From assembly GCA_016933675.1 (NCBI GenBank), contig JAFGAM010000046.1:1-59008 (forward strand): a stretch of 59,008 nucleotides of DNA, written 5' to 3'. This document shows positions 7,485 to 15,373 of this stretch, piece after piece. Within the stretch, counting starts at the first letter, position 1, and each line of letters opens with the position of its first letter. This DNA comes from Candidatus Anaeroferrophillacea bacterium (GTDB lineage: Bacteria > Desulfobacterota > Anaeroferrophillalia > Anaeroferrophillales > Anaeroferrophillaceae). Both the position numbers and the translations under genes were made by a program. The notes under the pieces were generated by a model, which ran no database searches, had not been told where the DNA came from, and saw only the letters and a program-made list of their open reading frames with translations.

Positions 7485-9578
7485 TCAGAACCGGGCGGTA
7501 ATCTTTGCCTGGAGATGGCGCCCCGGCTGCTCGTTCATCCAGCTTACCCGTGAAAGATGATCGTGGAAGCTTTTATCACCGAGGTTTTCGGCGCTGACGA
7601 TGAATTCGAGGCGTTTTTTCCAGTCCCAGCCCGCCCGGAGGTCGAAGGTGGTGTATCCCGGCGTCGCCGATTCGCCGGGGCCCGGGTGATCCTGGCCTGC
7701 CGCCGCGTGGGTCGCGGTTTCGACCCAGAGGTTCCGGGCGGCGGTGTCGTTTTCCCAGCGCAGGGTGGCGGTGCCTTTGACCGGCGGAATGTCCGGCAGG
7801 TCGTCGCCGGTGTGATCGTCACGGCCGCGAACCAGCGAGATGCAGGTTCGCAGGGAAAAACCCGCTCCCAGATCCAGCTCCCCCTCCAGTTCACCGCCGT
7901 AGAGTTCGGCGCGCGTGACGTTCTCCCAGCGGGTGATCTCCAGGCCGCTGTCGGCATCGAAAACGCCGGTGCGCCGCTTGACGATGTAATCGTCGATGCG
8001 GTTCAGGAACAGGGCCGCGGAACCCTGGAAACGGGTGCCGCGATACCGGATGCCGGCATCAAGGTTGAGGCTGGTTTCCGGGGCGAGGTCGGGGTTGCCG
8101 CGGTCGACGGTATCCTGGTGCGGGCCGTGGAAGAAGCGCTCAAGCAGCGTCGGGGCGCGGAAAGCACGGCCGATATTGGCAGTCAGGTTGATCCGGTCGG
8201 TGAGGGCGCAGAGGAGCCCGAGGCTGCCGCTGAGGCTCCGGTCGGATGCCGTTTCCGGGCCGAGAGGGTGGCCTTTTTCATCATTGGCTTCCGACCTGAT
8301 CCAGTCGCCGCGCAGAGCGGCAATGGTGCTGATCCGGTCGGTGAGGATGATTTCGTCCTGGGCGTAGAAGCCGGCGCCGAGGCGAGTGGCGTCGGGGATC
8401 ACTCCGCTCGGGGGCATGGGGGTGGCGGTGCCGGCGGTGCGGGTAAGCAGCCGGCGGTCGCGGGCCGATGTCACTTCTTCGTAAAACAGCTGGCTGCCGA
8501 CGGTGAGCCGGTGGCGGTCGCCGAGGGAAATGACGGTATGGGGCTGGAGGTTCCAGGTATCGATGTCGACGATGATGTCCATTTCCAGGTCGGTGTCCGG
8601 CCCGGTGGGGTTGCGCAGATGCATGTGGCGTTCGTGGCGCTGGAAAGCGGCGTCGATAACGGTGTTTTCCAGCCGGCCCCACGGGTTGTCGGCCTGCATG
8701 GAGAGGGCGGTGAAAAGGTGCTGTTCGCCGTCGAAGACGCTTACCGTGGCGGTGCGGTTGGGGATGCCGATATCGGCGCTACTGAAATAACCGGAAAGGT
8801 CAGCGGTCCACACCGGGCCGTGGTGTCGGGCCCCCACCGAGACGGTGCCGCCGTCGAAAAAACTGTGGCGCAACTCGCCGTCGGCGGTTTCGAGGTTGCC
8901 GGTATCCCGGTGACTGGCGGCGGCCCGCAGTTGCCAGGTGCCGTCGTCGGCGTACATGGTGAGAATCTCCTGGCGGCCGTCGGTGGCGCCGTCGCATGCC
9001 AGCGTCGCGGTGCCACCGCCATTTTTCCCGGCGCCACCGCTTTTACTCGCCACGGTGTGGTCGGGGCGGGTGATGATGTTGATCACCCCGCCGATGGCGT
9101 CGGAGCCATAGAGTACCGAGGCCGGACCGCGGATCACCTCAATGCGTTCGATCTGGTGCGGGGAGATGGAGAACGCGTGGTTGCCGCCGCCGCGTTGTTC
9201 CGAGAGCCGGATGCCGTCGACGAGGATCAGTACCCGGTCGTCGTAGAGGCCGCGGATCATCGGCCGCACGCTGCCGGGGCCGGTGACGGAAACGTCGGGT
9301 CCCGGCTGCCGGCGGAAGAGGTCGGCCATGGAGCGCGGCGTGAGGCGGTCGATGTCGTCGCGGGTGATGCGGTTGACCGGCAGCGGGGTATCGAATACCT
9401 CCCGCTGACTGCGGGTGGCGGTGATGACCAGTTCATCCAGCCGGAGGGGATCGGCGTCTGTCCCCGCCGGGGCGACCGAAACCGGTGGGGCGGCCGCCGC
9501 CGGGACGACAATGGTCGCGGCGGCGATGGCCATGACCATTATCATGCGAATCAAAGAAATGGTTCTGGTGGTCGGCAT
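7485..9578 (-). CDS. TonB-dependent outer membrane receptor
   Basis: A 697-residue protein with a signal peptide (MIMVMAIAAATIVVPAAAA), a TonB box-like segment LDELVITATR near residues 47-56, a plug domain with VLILVDGIRLSEQRGG and ERIEVIRGPASVLYGSDAIG, and a 22-strand-type barrel ending in an aromatic residue (ITARF). This is the BtuB/FepA/CirA class, which imports metal chelates, cobamides or siderophores using the TonB complex. No cobalamin riboswitch or clear Fur box was recognised upstream. The His/Cys-rich gene upstream on the same strand suggests a metal substrate; that is an inference. Confidence 0.92.
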   Translation of the reverse strand: MPTTRTISLIRMIMVMAIAAATIVVPAAAAPPVSVAPAGTDADPLRLDELVITATRSQREVFDTPLPVNRITRDDIDRLTPRSMADLFRRQPGPDVSVTGPGSVRPMIRGLYDDRVLILVDGIRLSEQRGGGNHAFSISPHQIERIEVIRGPASVLYGSDAIGGVINIITRPDHTVASKSGGAGKNGGGTATLACDGATDGRQEILTMYADDGTWQLRAAASHRDTGNLETADGELRHSFFDGGTVSVGARHHGPVWTADLSGYFSSADIGIPNRTATVSVFDGEQHLFTALSMQADNPWGRLENTVIDAAFQRHERHMHLRNPTGPDTDLEMDIIVDIDTWNLQPHTVISLGDRHRLTVGSQLFYEEVTSARDRRLLTRTAGTATPMPPSGVIPDATRLGAGFYAQDEIILTDRISTIAALRGDWIRSEANDEKGHPLGPETASDRSLSGSLGLLCALTDRINLTANIGRAFRAPTLLERFFHGPHQDTVDRGNPDLAPETSLNLDAGIRYRGTRFQGSAALFLNRIDDYIVKRRTGVFDADSGLEITRWENVTRAELYGGELEGELDLGAGFSLRTCISLVRGRDDHTGDDLPDIPPVKGTATLRWENDTAARNLWVETATHAAAGQDHPGPGESATPGYTTFDLRAGWDWKKRLEFIVSAENLGDKSFHDHLSRVSWMNEQPGRHLQAKITARF

Positions 9579-9879
9579 GGCAAGTTCGTCCTTTTTCGAG
9601 ATCTTCAGGGGCGGGCAGGGATCGTCATTTCCCCCGGCCGCGGCAGGGATGCCGGCGGTGTGTCAACCGCCGTTTGTGCCCGAGGTGTCGCTCCGCCGAC
9701 GCTACGGTGCGGCGGGTGTACGTCACGGACGACCGCTGGGCACGCTTCGGCTGCCGCCCCGGATCCCGGGGTGATTACCCGGCGCTGCCCGCGCCGGGAC
9801 CGCGGTATTGCGCGGCCGCACGTCCGGCGCGGCCGGTCGTCGCATGACGGTTGCCGGGGATAATGAACGGTTGTTGTGG
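9579..9879. other. Intergenic region upstream of the TonB receptor
   Basis: About 300 GC-rich bases between the receptor and the His/Cys-rich gene. I looked on the minus strand for a cobalamin riboswitch (B12 box) and did not find one. No convincing promoter, hairpin with T-run or small gene was seen. Confidence 0.4.
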
Positions 9880-10254
9880 TTACCCGGATGGGTAGAGAGC
9901 GTGATGCGGCGGCGCACGGGGGACGGCGGGAGAACGTACGGTGACGCTGAACGGTGATTCCCGTCGCGGTTGGGACATGCCGGTCAGGCGGCGCAAGCTG
10001 CCCGACAGGAGTACCGGCGGCGCCGGTTCGTCGGCTTGGGTGGCGTTGAGATAGTCACAGGCGGCGCAGCGGTGGGGATGGATAAAAAAGGTCAGGAATG
10101 GTGCCGGTTCGGTGTGCTGCGGCGGACCGGCGGCGGGCCGGTAACGGCAGCCGCCGGTAACGGCGCCACCGTGGTCATGGATGGTGTGAACCAGCCCCTG
10201 CAGCGAGATCAGCCACAGAACAAGCATGATGATCGGAAAATGACGTCGCTCCAT
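9880..10254 (-). CDS. Small exported His/Cys-rich protein (DUF2946-like), possible metal-associated partner of the TonB receptor
   Basis: From ATG 10254 the product is 124 residues. It has an N-terminal hydrophobic segment (FPIIMLVLWLISLQGLV) followed at once by HTIHDHGG, and later IHPHRCAACDYL, so His and Cys are clustered as in small periplasmic metal-associated proteins next to TonB receptors. The arrangement recalls DUF2946-type proteins, but I cannot confirm family membership. The frame is open further to TTG 10302; ATG 10254 is preferred because it puts the basic MERRH directly before the hydrophobic segment. It is transcribed away from the selenoprotein gene and toward the TonB receptor, with a 300-base gap. 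Confidence 0.55.
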   Translation of the reverse strand: MERRHFPIIMLVLWLISLQGLVHTIHDHGGAVTGGCRYRPAAGPPQHTEPAPFLTFFIHPHRCAACDYLNATQADEPAPPVLLSGSLRRLTGMSQPRRESPFSVTVRSPAVPRAPPHHALYPSG

Positions 10255-10361
10255 GCTTCGACATATCCCACGAACCGGCCCCCGGGTCAAGGAGGAGGAC
10301 AAAAATCCGGCGGTTTCGGAACCGGCGGGAAGATGAAAAACAGCGGGCTGAAAAAGGGGTA

Positions 10362-10390
10362 TTGACTTTGTCGATGAATATTAGTACTTT
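10362..10390 (+). promoter_or_regulatory. Possible promoter of the selenoprotein gene
   Basis: TTGACT (10362-10367), a 17-base spacer and TACTTT (10385-10390), in a locally AT-rich stretch about 95 bases upstream of the selenoprotein start. It overlaps the divergent minus-strand promoter. Confidence 0.45.
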
Positions 10391-10417
10391 AATAGGAGAT
10401 GTTGATCAGAATATCAA
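10389..10417 (-). promoter_or_regulatory. Possible promoter of the His/Cys-rich gene and TonB receptor
   Basis: On the minus strand TTGATA (10417-10412), a 17-base spacer and TATTAA (10394-10389), pointing toward the His/Cys-rich gene. Its -10 abuts the -10 of the divergent plus-strand promoter, so one bound regulator could affect both. Confidence 0.45.
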
Positions 10418-10484
10418 TCAGGTTGCCGTCCGGCAGGGGTGGCGCCACATTTCGCAGGCGTGAGAGCGCGTGGAGGAGGAAGCA

Positions 10485-10805
10485 ATGTTCAGCGTAAGTG
10501 ATGCGGCGCAGAAAGAGATCGCCGCTTTTTTTCAGGGCCGGGAGCCCCAGCCCATCCGGGTTTTTCTGCAGACCGGCGGTTGAGCGGGTCACTCGCTGTC
10601 GATGGTCATCGACACGGATGCGAAGGACACCGATGCCGGCTACCGCTTCGGGGAGTTTGATTTCATCATCGATCGCGATCTGCTGGCTGAGGTGGAGCCG
10701 ATCAGGATCGACTTCAACGGTTTCGGTTTTTCCATCGACTCGTCGTTTCGCGCGCCGGCGTCGTCATGCGGCGGTTGTGGCAGTTCGGCCTCGTGCTGCA
10801 GTTGA
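10485..10805 (+). CDS. HesB/IscA-like selenoprotein (UGA-encoded selenocysteine at codon 33)
   Basis: Read through the in-frame TGA at 10581-10583, the frame gives 106 residues: MFSVSDAAQKEIAAFF, then PIRVFLQTGG-Sec-AGHSLSMVID, and a C-terminal Cys cluster SSCGGCGSSASCC. This is the HesB/IscA-like selenoprotein family described in Geobacter and sulfate reducers, in which Sec occupies the first metal-binding Cys position of an A-type iron-sulfur carrier and the C-terminus is Cys-rich. A strong ribosome binding site (GGAGGAGG, 5 bases) precedes ATG 10485. Immediately after the TGA lies a bacterial SECIS hairpin with a GGUC loop. If the TGA is taken as a stop, the gene is wrongly split into a 32-codon piece and a fragment from 10602. 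Own promoter and terminator suggest a single-gene unit. Confidence 0.9.
10581..10614 (+). promoter_or_regulatory. Bacterial SECIS element at the selenocysteine UGA
   Basis: After UGA (10581-10583) a perfect 7-bp stem TGTCGAT/ATCGACA (10597-10603 with 10608-10614) closes a four-base loop GGTC (10604-10607), about 20 bases downstream of the UGA. A GG(U) apical loop at this spacing is the SelB recognition feature of bacterial SECIS hairpins. Confidence 0.88.
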
Positions 10806-10911
10806 GGCCGGCTGCTGAAGCCTGCCCGCGGCCGCGGCATGTTGTTGCAGAGTGATGGTTTCCTGATCGCTCCGTTGTAATTGTTGCCTGCCGGGGCGTG
10901 CCGTCGGCGGA

Positions 10912-10998
10912 CCGGCGTTGCAGGTCGAGTCATTCGACGTGCTGCGGTCGCACGCCATGTTCCACGGCCTTTGCGCGCCGCGAATCTGAAGCGGTCAT
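10912..10998. repeat. Dispersed repeat R1, partial copy 2
   Basis: It carries the R1 interior (GGCGTTGCAGGTCGAGTC, ATTCGACGT) and right half (TTTGCGCGCCGCGAATCTGA) but lacks a clear left end. It occupies much of the 453-base gap between the selenoprotein gene and the gene ending at 11259; the rest holds the terminator and nothing else recognisable. Confidence 0.5.
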
Positions 10999-11020
10999 GA
11001 ATTTCAGGAATTATTGCTGC

Positions 11021-11067
11021 AAAAGCCCGACCGGCAGCCACGTGGCTGCCGGTCGGGCTTTTTTTTG
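11021..11067 (+). terminator. Strong intrinsic terminator
   Basis: A near-perfect long palindrome (arms 11021-11040 and 11041-11060, centre CACGTG) runs straight into eight T residues. It would end transcription from the selenoprotein gene. A short T-run on the other strand means it might also act on the convergent gene. Confidence 0.85.
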
Positions 11068-11258
11068 TTCCGGTCGGGCGTTTCCCGTTTCCGCAATCGT
11101 CCTTCGGCCAGCCGGGAGGCGGATTCGCCGTTCGGCCGGGTCCGATACGCGGTGTGATCGTCTTCGCCGCGGCTGCGGTGCCCGGCCAAAACTCCTTTTC
11201 GGCGCTGTCGCGGTGCCCGGTTCAACCTCATTCCCGGCGCTGCCGACCGGTTCCCCGG

Positions 11259-11669
11259 TCAGGTGATGATCTTGCTGCCGAGGTTCGGGTTGTTGAGGTT
11301 CTGCTGCAGGGTGCCGAGATCCCGGGCATCGGGGACAAGGATGCGTGAGGACTGCTGGCGCTGGATCTCCTTCGCCTCCTCGATCATTTCCTTGACCCCG
11401 TTTTCGATCGCGTCGGGAAATTTCTCGATCGCTTCATCGAGGGTTCGAGCCTCGACCTGGCAGGTGATCGGCAACATGCCGGCATTGGTCAGCAACTGGG
11501 TCTGGGCGATGAACAGCACTTCCCGCGAGTTGTCCGGGGTGCCGTCGGTCTTCATCGGCGTCAGCCGTTTGATGGTCGCCATGCGCAGATCGGAAAAGGT
11601 TTCCTCGCGGTACATGTTTTGTCGGTCGACGGTGATCTGCTCGGCGATGTTCTGGGTGTTGGCAAACAT
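11259..11669 (-). CDS. Conserved hypothetical cytoplasmic protein
   Basis: A 136-residue soluble protein with no signal peptide or membrane segment. It reads as a compact alpha/beta protein (for example TFSDLRMATIKRLTPMKTDG and an acidic helix EAIEKFPDAIENGVKEMIEE). I do not recognise a named family or active-site motif. Codon use matches the neighbours, and ATG 11669 is preceded by GAGGAGC on the minus strand, so it is very probably a real gene. It lies 72 bases downstream of the DUF3857 gene on the same strand of transcription. Confidence 0.65.
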   Translation of the reverse strand: MFANTQNIAEQITVDRQNMYREETFSDLRMATIKRLTPMKTDGTPDNSREVLFIAQTQLLTNAGMLPITCQVEARTLDEAIEKFPDAIENGVKEMIEEAKEIQRQQSSRILVPDARDLGTLQQNLNNPNLGSKIIT

Positions 11670-11741
11670 GATGCTCCTCTATGTCTGGGGTTGGAATGGC
11701 GCTGGATCCCGGGGTTGCATGCCGGACCGTGGCCGGTGCCG

Positions 11742-13769
11742 TCAGTGATAGCGGATGACCAGGGGGGCGTGAAAATCCCGCTGCCGCTGCCGCTGCATGG
11801 CGGTGATCTCGGGATAACGTTCCGGGCCTGCCTGGAGCTGGCGCAGGGCGAACTCCCGGTTGATGGTCAACCCGTCCGCTGCTGCCAGGGAATAGGATGT
11901 CCGCCAGGTGGCGAGGTCGGAATCAGTTCCGCCACCTTCCGGCAGAACGATTTCCGCCGGCGCTTCGGCGAAACGCAGTCGTTCACGTACCGAGGTGCTG
12001 TAGGTATAACCGAAGCGCAGGGGAAAGTCACGGTCGTTCATGTCCGCCCGGCCGAGAATCCAGCGGTCCAGGAGACCCGGTTCGGCCATTGCCGCCAGGG
12101 GCAGGATGTACTGCCGGTCGTCGGCTGCCGTTGCCGCATCGACCACGGCAGCGGCAACGCTGAAGCCGCAGGTGAAGGTGACGGGCGTTGCCGGGTCGGC
12201 GGGGTCACTCCAGCGGAGCTCGTCGATGACGATGCCCGGTCGGCGCCGGAGCAGCATCTGGTGGAAGAAATCCTCTCGTTCGGCCCGGCCGCGGCGCATG
12301 AGCAGTGAGCGCATGGCGGCACCGGCGAAGCCCCGGCAGGCGACCGCGATGGAGCCGTGCAGGGTGCCGTCACGCTCCAGGGTGTCGTTGATGGTGATGG
12401 CGAAATGGTTGGCGGCCGCCGGCAGCGGCGGTGTCAATCCCAGGGTCTCGTCGCCCGCGGTGCCGGCAACGAGGTATGAGGCGTCACGTTCGTAGTCGGG
12501 CAGGAACTGGCCCCCGGTTTCGTCGGTGGGATCCATGAAGATCGGCGCGGCGACAGCCGCCGTGCCGGCTGTCCCGTGGGCTACGGTGATGGCGTGGTTG
12601 AAGTAGGGCAGGGGGATCTCCGGGTCGAGCTTGTCGCCGACACTGATGAGCACCGCGTTGGCGTCGAATCCCGCCAGCCGCAGCAGACTCACCAGCAGGG
12701 CCGCCTTGTCGCGGCAGACGCCGTGACGCCGGCTGAAGGTGTCGCGGGCGGCATGGGGCTCGAAGCCCGGGCGGTCGGTTTCGGTGGTGACCCCCATGTA
12801 GCGGATCCGGCGGGCGACAAAGTGGAAGATCGCCGCCAGCTTCTCCGCATCCGTGTTCATGCCGGCGGTGATTTCCGCCACCGCCGCCACCATCTCCGGT
12901 GACGGTTCCAGCTTCGGCTCCACCAGTCCGGCGTACCAGCGGGCGATGTCGTTCCAGGAGCCGATGCTGCTGAACAGCAGTCGCATCGCCACCTCGCTTA
13001 TCGGCGGCATATGCGGTTCGGGTACCAGCTGGGGGACCTCGTGGAATTCCCAGGTGCGGATGATCCGACCGTCATGTTCCTGCTCACGGTAGCTGACCGC
13101 GCCTTCCACCTCGTCCTTGACCAGGTGGCGGAGCGGTACCGCCGACGGGCCTTCGAGGGTGAAGCGGTACTCGTGGATCGGGAAGAGATACTGGCCCAGC
13201 ACCATGCCGTAGACCTGGTCGGGGATGATGGGCTTGTGGCGCTGCCGCCGGATGCGGTAATGGATGGTGTCGCCGACGGTGAGGTCGGGGATAAAGACCG
13301 AGATTACCAGCATGTTCGGGTTGTAAATGTTCATTTGCGCATCGCGGCTGGAGGTTTCCTCGCGGCTATGTTGTTCCAGGTTTACCTCCACCCGGCTACC
13401 GTCGGCCTTGATGACGGCGACGTGGTCGATCTCCAGGCTGCCGTAGGCGCGATTGACGGAAAACCGCTGCACGCCGTGCTCCCGTTTTCCCTGCTCGTCG
13501 AGGATGGTCAGCAGGACCTCGTCGGTGGAGGATGTGCGGCCCGCGGCATCGAAGGTCACCGTTTCGATCTCCCGCGCCAGGACGGCGTGGGCGTGGGGGT
13601 AGCGGTCACGGGTGATGCCGGCGGGCAGGGAGATGTCGACGGCGGTTTCCCGGGCGGCGGCCGGCGCCGTCGGTAACCGCACGGCGAACAGGCAGAGCAG
13701 TATCGGCAGTAGTACAGCTGCCGGCGACAGGCGGCGGGGAGATTGCATGGTGTAGGGCATGATAACCAT
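11742..13769 (-). CDS. DUF3857 plus transglutaminase-like exported protein
   Basis: A 675-residue protein with a signal peptide (AVLLPILLCLFAVRLPTAPAAA), an N-terminal DUF3857 beta-sandwich region (about 50-260) and a transglutaminase-like core. The core has the full Cys-His-Asp triad: Cys352 in HGVCRDKAALL, His392 in YFNHAITV and Asp413 in IFMDPTDE. A DUF3858-like C-terminal region follows. These proteins are periplasmic or surface papain-fold hydrolases of unknown substrate. Three Met codons lie close together at the start (13769, 13760, 13748), and the last gives the shortest signal peptide. The relative at 5253-7268 lacks the Cys. Confidence 0.8.
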   Translation of the reverse strand: MVIMPYTMQSPRRLSPAAVLLPILLCLFAVRLPTAPAAARETAVDISLPAGITRDRYPHAHAVLAREIETVTFDAAGRTSSTDEVLLTILDEQGKREHGVQRFSVNRAYGSLEIDHVAVIKADGSRVEVNLEQHSREETSSRDAQMNIYNPNMLVISVFIPDLTVGDTIHYRIRRQRHKPIIPDQVYGMVLGQYLFPIHEYRFTLEGPSAVPLRHLVKDEVEGAVSYREQEHDGRIIRTWEFHEVPQLVPEPHMPPISEVAMRLLFSSIGSWNDIARWYAGLVEPKLEPSPEMVAAVAEITAGMNTDAEKLAAIFHFVARRIRYMGVTTETDRPGFEPHAARDTFSRRHGVCRDKAALLVSLLRLAGFDANAVLISVGDKLDPEIPLPYFNHAITVAHGTAGTAAVAAPIFMDPTDETGGQFLPDYERDASYLVAGTAGDETLGLTPPLPAAANHFAITINDTLERDGTLHGSIAVACRGFAGAAMRSLLMRRGRAEREDFFHQMLLRRRPGIVIDELRWSDPADPATPVTFTCGFSVAAAVVDAATAADDRQYILPLAAMAEPGLLDRWILGRADMNDRDFPLRFGYTYSTSVRERLRFAEAPAEIVLPEGGGTDSDLATWRTSYSLAAADGLTINREFALRQLQAGPERYPEITAMQRQRQRDFHAPLVIRYH

Positions 13770-14008
13770 TCCGGCGAAAAAACGCTTTATTTATGCGGGG
13801 GGCTATAGTAATAAACTACGCCGGTTTTTTTTGCAACCGCTTGATGGCCTGATGGAACCGCAATCGCTGCCGGAACCCTTGAAAAAAGGACGGCGCCGGA
13901 GCGGTTCCGGTGTGCCCGCGCATTTTCCCGCTCCGGAACCGCCTCCCGCCGGCGGCATGGGCCGTGAGGGGGCATAAAAAACAACGTAACCGAGGTATTC
14001 CGGCATCC

Positions 14009-14911
14009 ATGGAATTCTACGACATCCTCACGGTCATCGGCAACACGCCGATGCTGCGGCTCACCCGCATCGGTAAAATCCCCATTTTCGCCAAGGCGGA
14101 GTATCTCAACCCCGGCGGCAGCGTCAAGGACCGGGTGGCGAAATATATGATCACCCGGGCCGAGAAGCAGGGCCTGCTGACGCCCGGTTCGGTGATTGTC
14201 GAGGCCACCTCCGGTAATACCGGGATTGCCGTGGCCTTTGTCGGCGTCCATCGGGGCTACCGGGTGATCATCGTTATGCCCGAGGATATGAGCGAGGAGC
14301 GCCGCAAGATCATCCGTGCCCTGGGCGCTGAACTGGTGCTGACCCCGGCGCGGGAGAGTCTTACCGGTTCGGTCAGAAAAGCCCGCGAGCTGGCGGCCGA
14401 AATTCCCGGTGCCCATATCATGGGGCAGTTCGAGAACCCCGACAACCCCGAGATCCATTACCTCGCCACCGGCGCCGAGATCTGGAAACAGCTTGAGGGC
14501 CAGGTGGATGCCTTTGTCGCCGGCATCGGCAGCGGCGGTACCCTCGGCGGTGCCGGACGCTTCCTCAAGGAGCAGAATCCCGGCATTCGGGTGGTCGCGG
14601 TGGAACCGGAGAATGCCGCCGCCCTGCTCGGTCACGAGCCCGGTCTGCACCAGATCCAGGGTATCGGTGACGGGTTTGTGCCTCCCGTGCTTGATGTTTC
14701 TCTCATCGACGAGGTGATTACCGTCAGCGATGAGACCGCCATCGAGACGGCGCGTGACCTGGCACGGCTCGAGGGTACCCTGGTGGGCACCTCCTCGGGG
14801 GCCAACGTCTGGGCCGCCAACCGGGTGGCCGCCGAACTGGGGCCGGACAAGCGCGTGGTGACGGTGCTGCCGGACCGCATTGAACGCTACTTCAGCACCA
14901 GCCTGATCTGA
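14009..14911 (+). CDS. cysM: Cysteine synthase (O-acetylserine sulfhydrylase), CysM-like
   Basis: A 300-residue PLP enzyme that makes cysteine from O-acetylserine (or O-phosphoserine) and sulfide. PLP lysine is K40 in NPGGSVKDR; the substrate loop is EATSGNTGIA; the phosphate-binding loop is GIGSGGTLGG; and TSSGANVWAA lies near the C-terminus. Start taken at ATG 14009 because the fold begins there (YDILTVIGNTPMLRL); CGAGGT lies about 12 bases upstream. The frame is open upstream to 13910 but that part is low-complexity. It lacks the C-terminal CBS region of cystathionine beta-synthases. Confidence 0.9.
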   Translation: MEFYDILTVIGNTPMLRLTRIGKIPIFAKAEYLNPGGSVKDRVAKYMITRAEKQGLLTPGSVIVEATSGNTGIAVAFVGVHRGYRVIIVMPEDMSEERRKIIRALGAELVLTPARESLTGSVRKARELAAEIPGAHIMGQFENPDNPEIHYLATGAEIWKQLEGQVDAFVAGIGSGGTLGGAGRFLKEQNPGIRVVAVEPENAAALLGHEPGLHQIQGIGDGFVPPVLDVSLIDEVITVSDETAIETARDLARLEGTLVGTSSGANVWAANRVAAELGPDKRVVTVLPDRIERYFSTSLI

Positions 14912-15089
14912 GGAAACAAACGGGAACAGCCCCCTTTCGTCTCCTCCAGGTCTTCAATGGGCAGGCCTTCAATGGGGACCTCACTTTGTTCTGACCCCAT
15001 ATTGTTCTTCTCCGGGCACCGCCTTCAGGCGGTTACAGTTGACTTCTTTGGCGGAATCGGTGTCGGCGTCGGTGTCGTTCTTTACGATG

Positions 15090-15158
15090 GTGTTTACCGA
15101 GTTCGTCGCGAAGTTGCTTGACGATAATCCACTGCCGAAGGCAGTGTGGGGCGCTGAC
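15090..15158. repeat. Dispersed repeat R2, partial copy (right half)
   Basis: It matches the right half of R2: GTTTACCGAGTTCGTCGCGA, then a hairpin CACTGCC-GAA-GGCAGTG (15130-15146), then TGGGGCGCTGAC. Both hairpin arms differ from the other copies in a compensating way. Confidence 0.6.
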
Positions 15159-15373
15159 TTTCGAATTCAGACTCCCGAATTCTGGTTCCTGAATTCTCCA
15201 TTTGAGTTCTGACTCCTGCCACGTAATTTAACGCTCAGTGCACGACATACAAAGGTATGTTCTGTTATCAATAAATGATGTTTGCCGAGTTCAGCGCGAA
15301 GTGGCCTGATGAATCGCGGCCGCGGGCCGCGTGGGACGCTGGCTCCTGAATTCTGACCTGAGGATATTTCCCC
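15159..15373. repeat. Dispersed repeat R2 copy plus degenerate GAATTC-rich direct repeats
   Basis: The block 15159-15218 is made of degenerate repeats of a motif like GAATTCTGACTCCTG. From about 15219 to 15343 there is a full R2 copy: AACGCTCAGTG, CAAAGGTATGTTCTG, GATGTTTGCCGAGTTCAGCG, and a hairpin CGCGGCC-GCG-GGCCGCG (15315-15331). Together with the partial copy just before it, this explains most of the 462-base gap between cysM and gatA. No promoter or gene was seen in the gap. Confidence 0.6.

Noticed and set aside
7557-9863. 768-codon open frame on the plus strand, antisense to the TonB receptor
   Set aside because: Long antisense frames are expected at this GC content. The product is Gly/Val/Ala-rich with no motif, and the minus-strand receptor is certain.
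9600-9879. Cobalamin riboswitch before the TonB receptor
   Set aside because: No B12 box or expected stem pattern on the minus strand.
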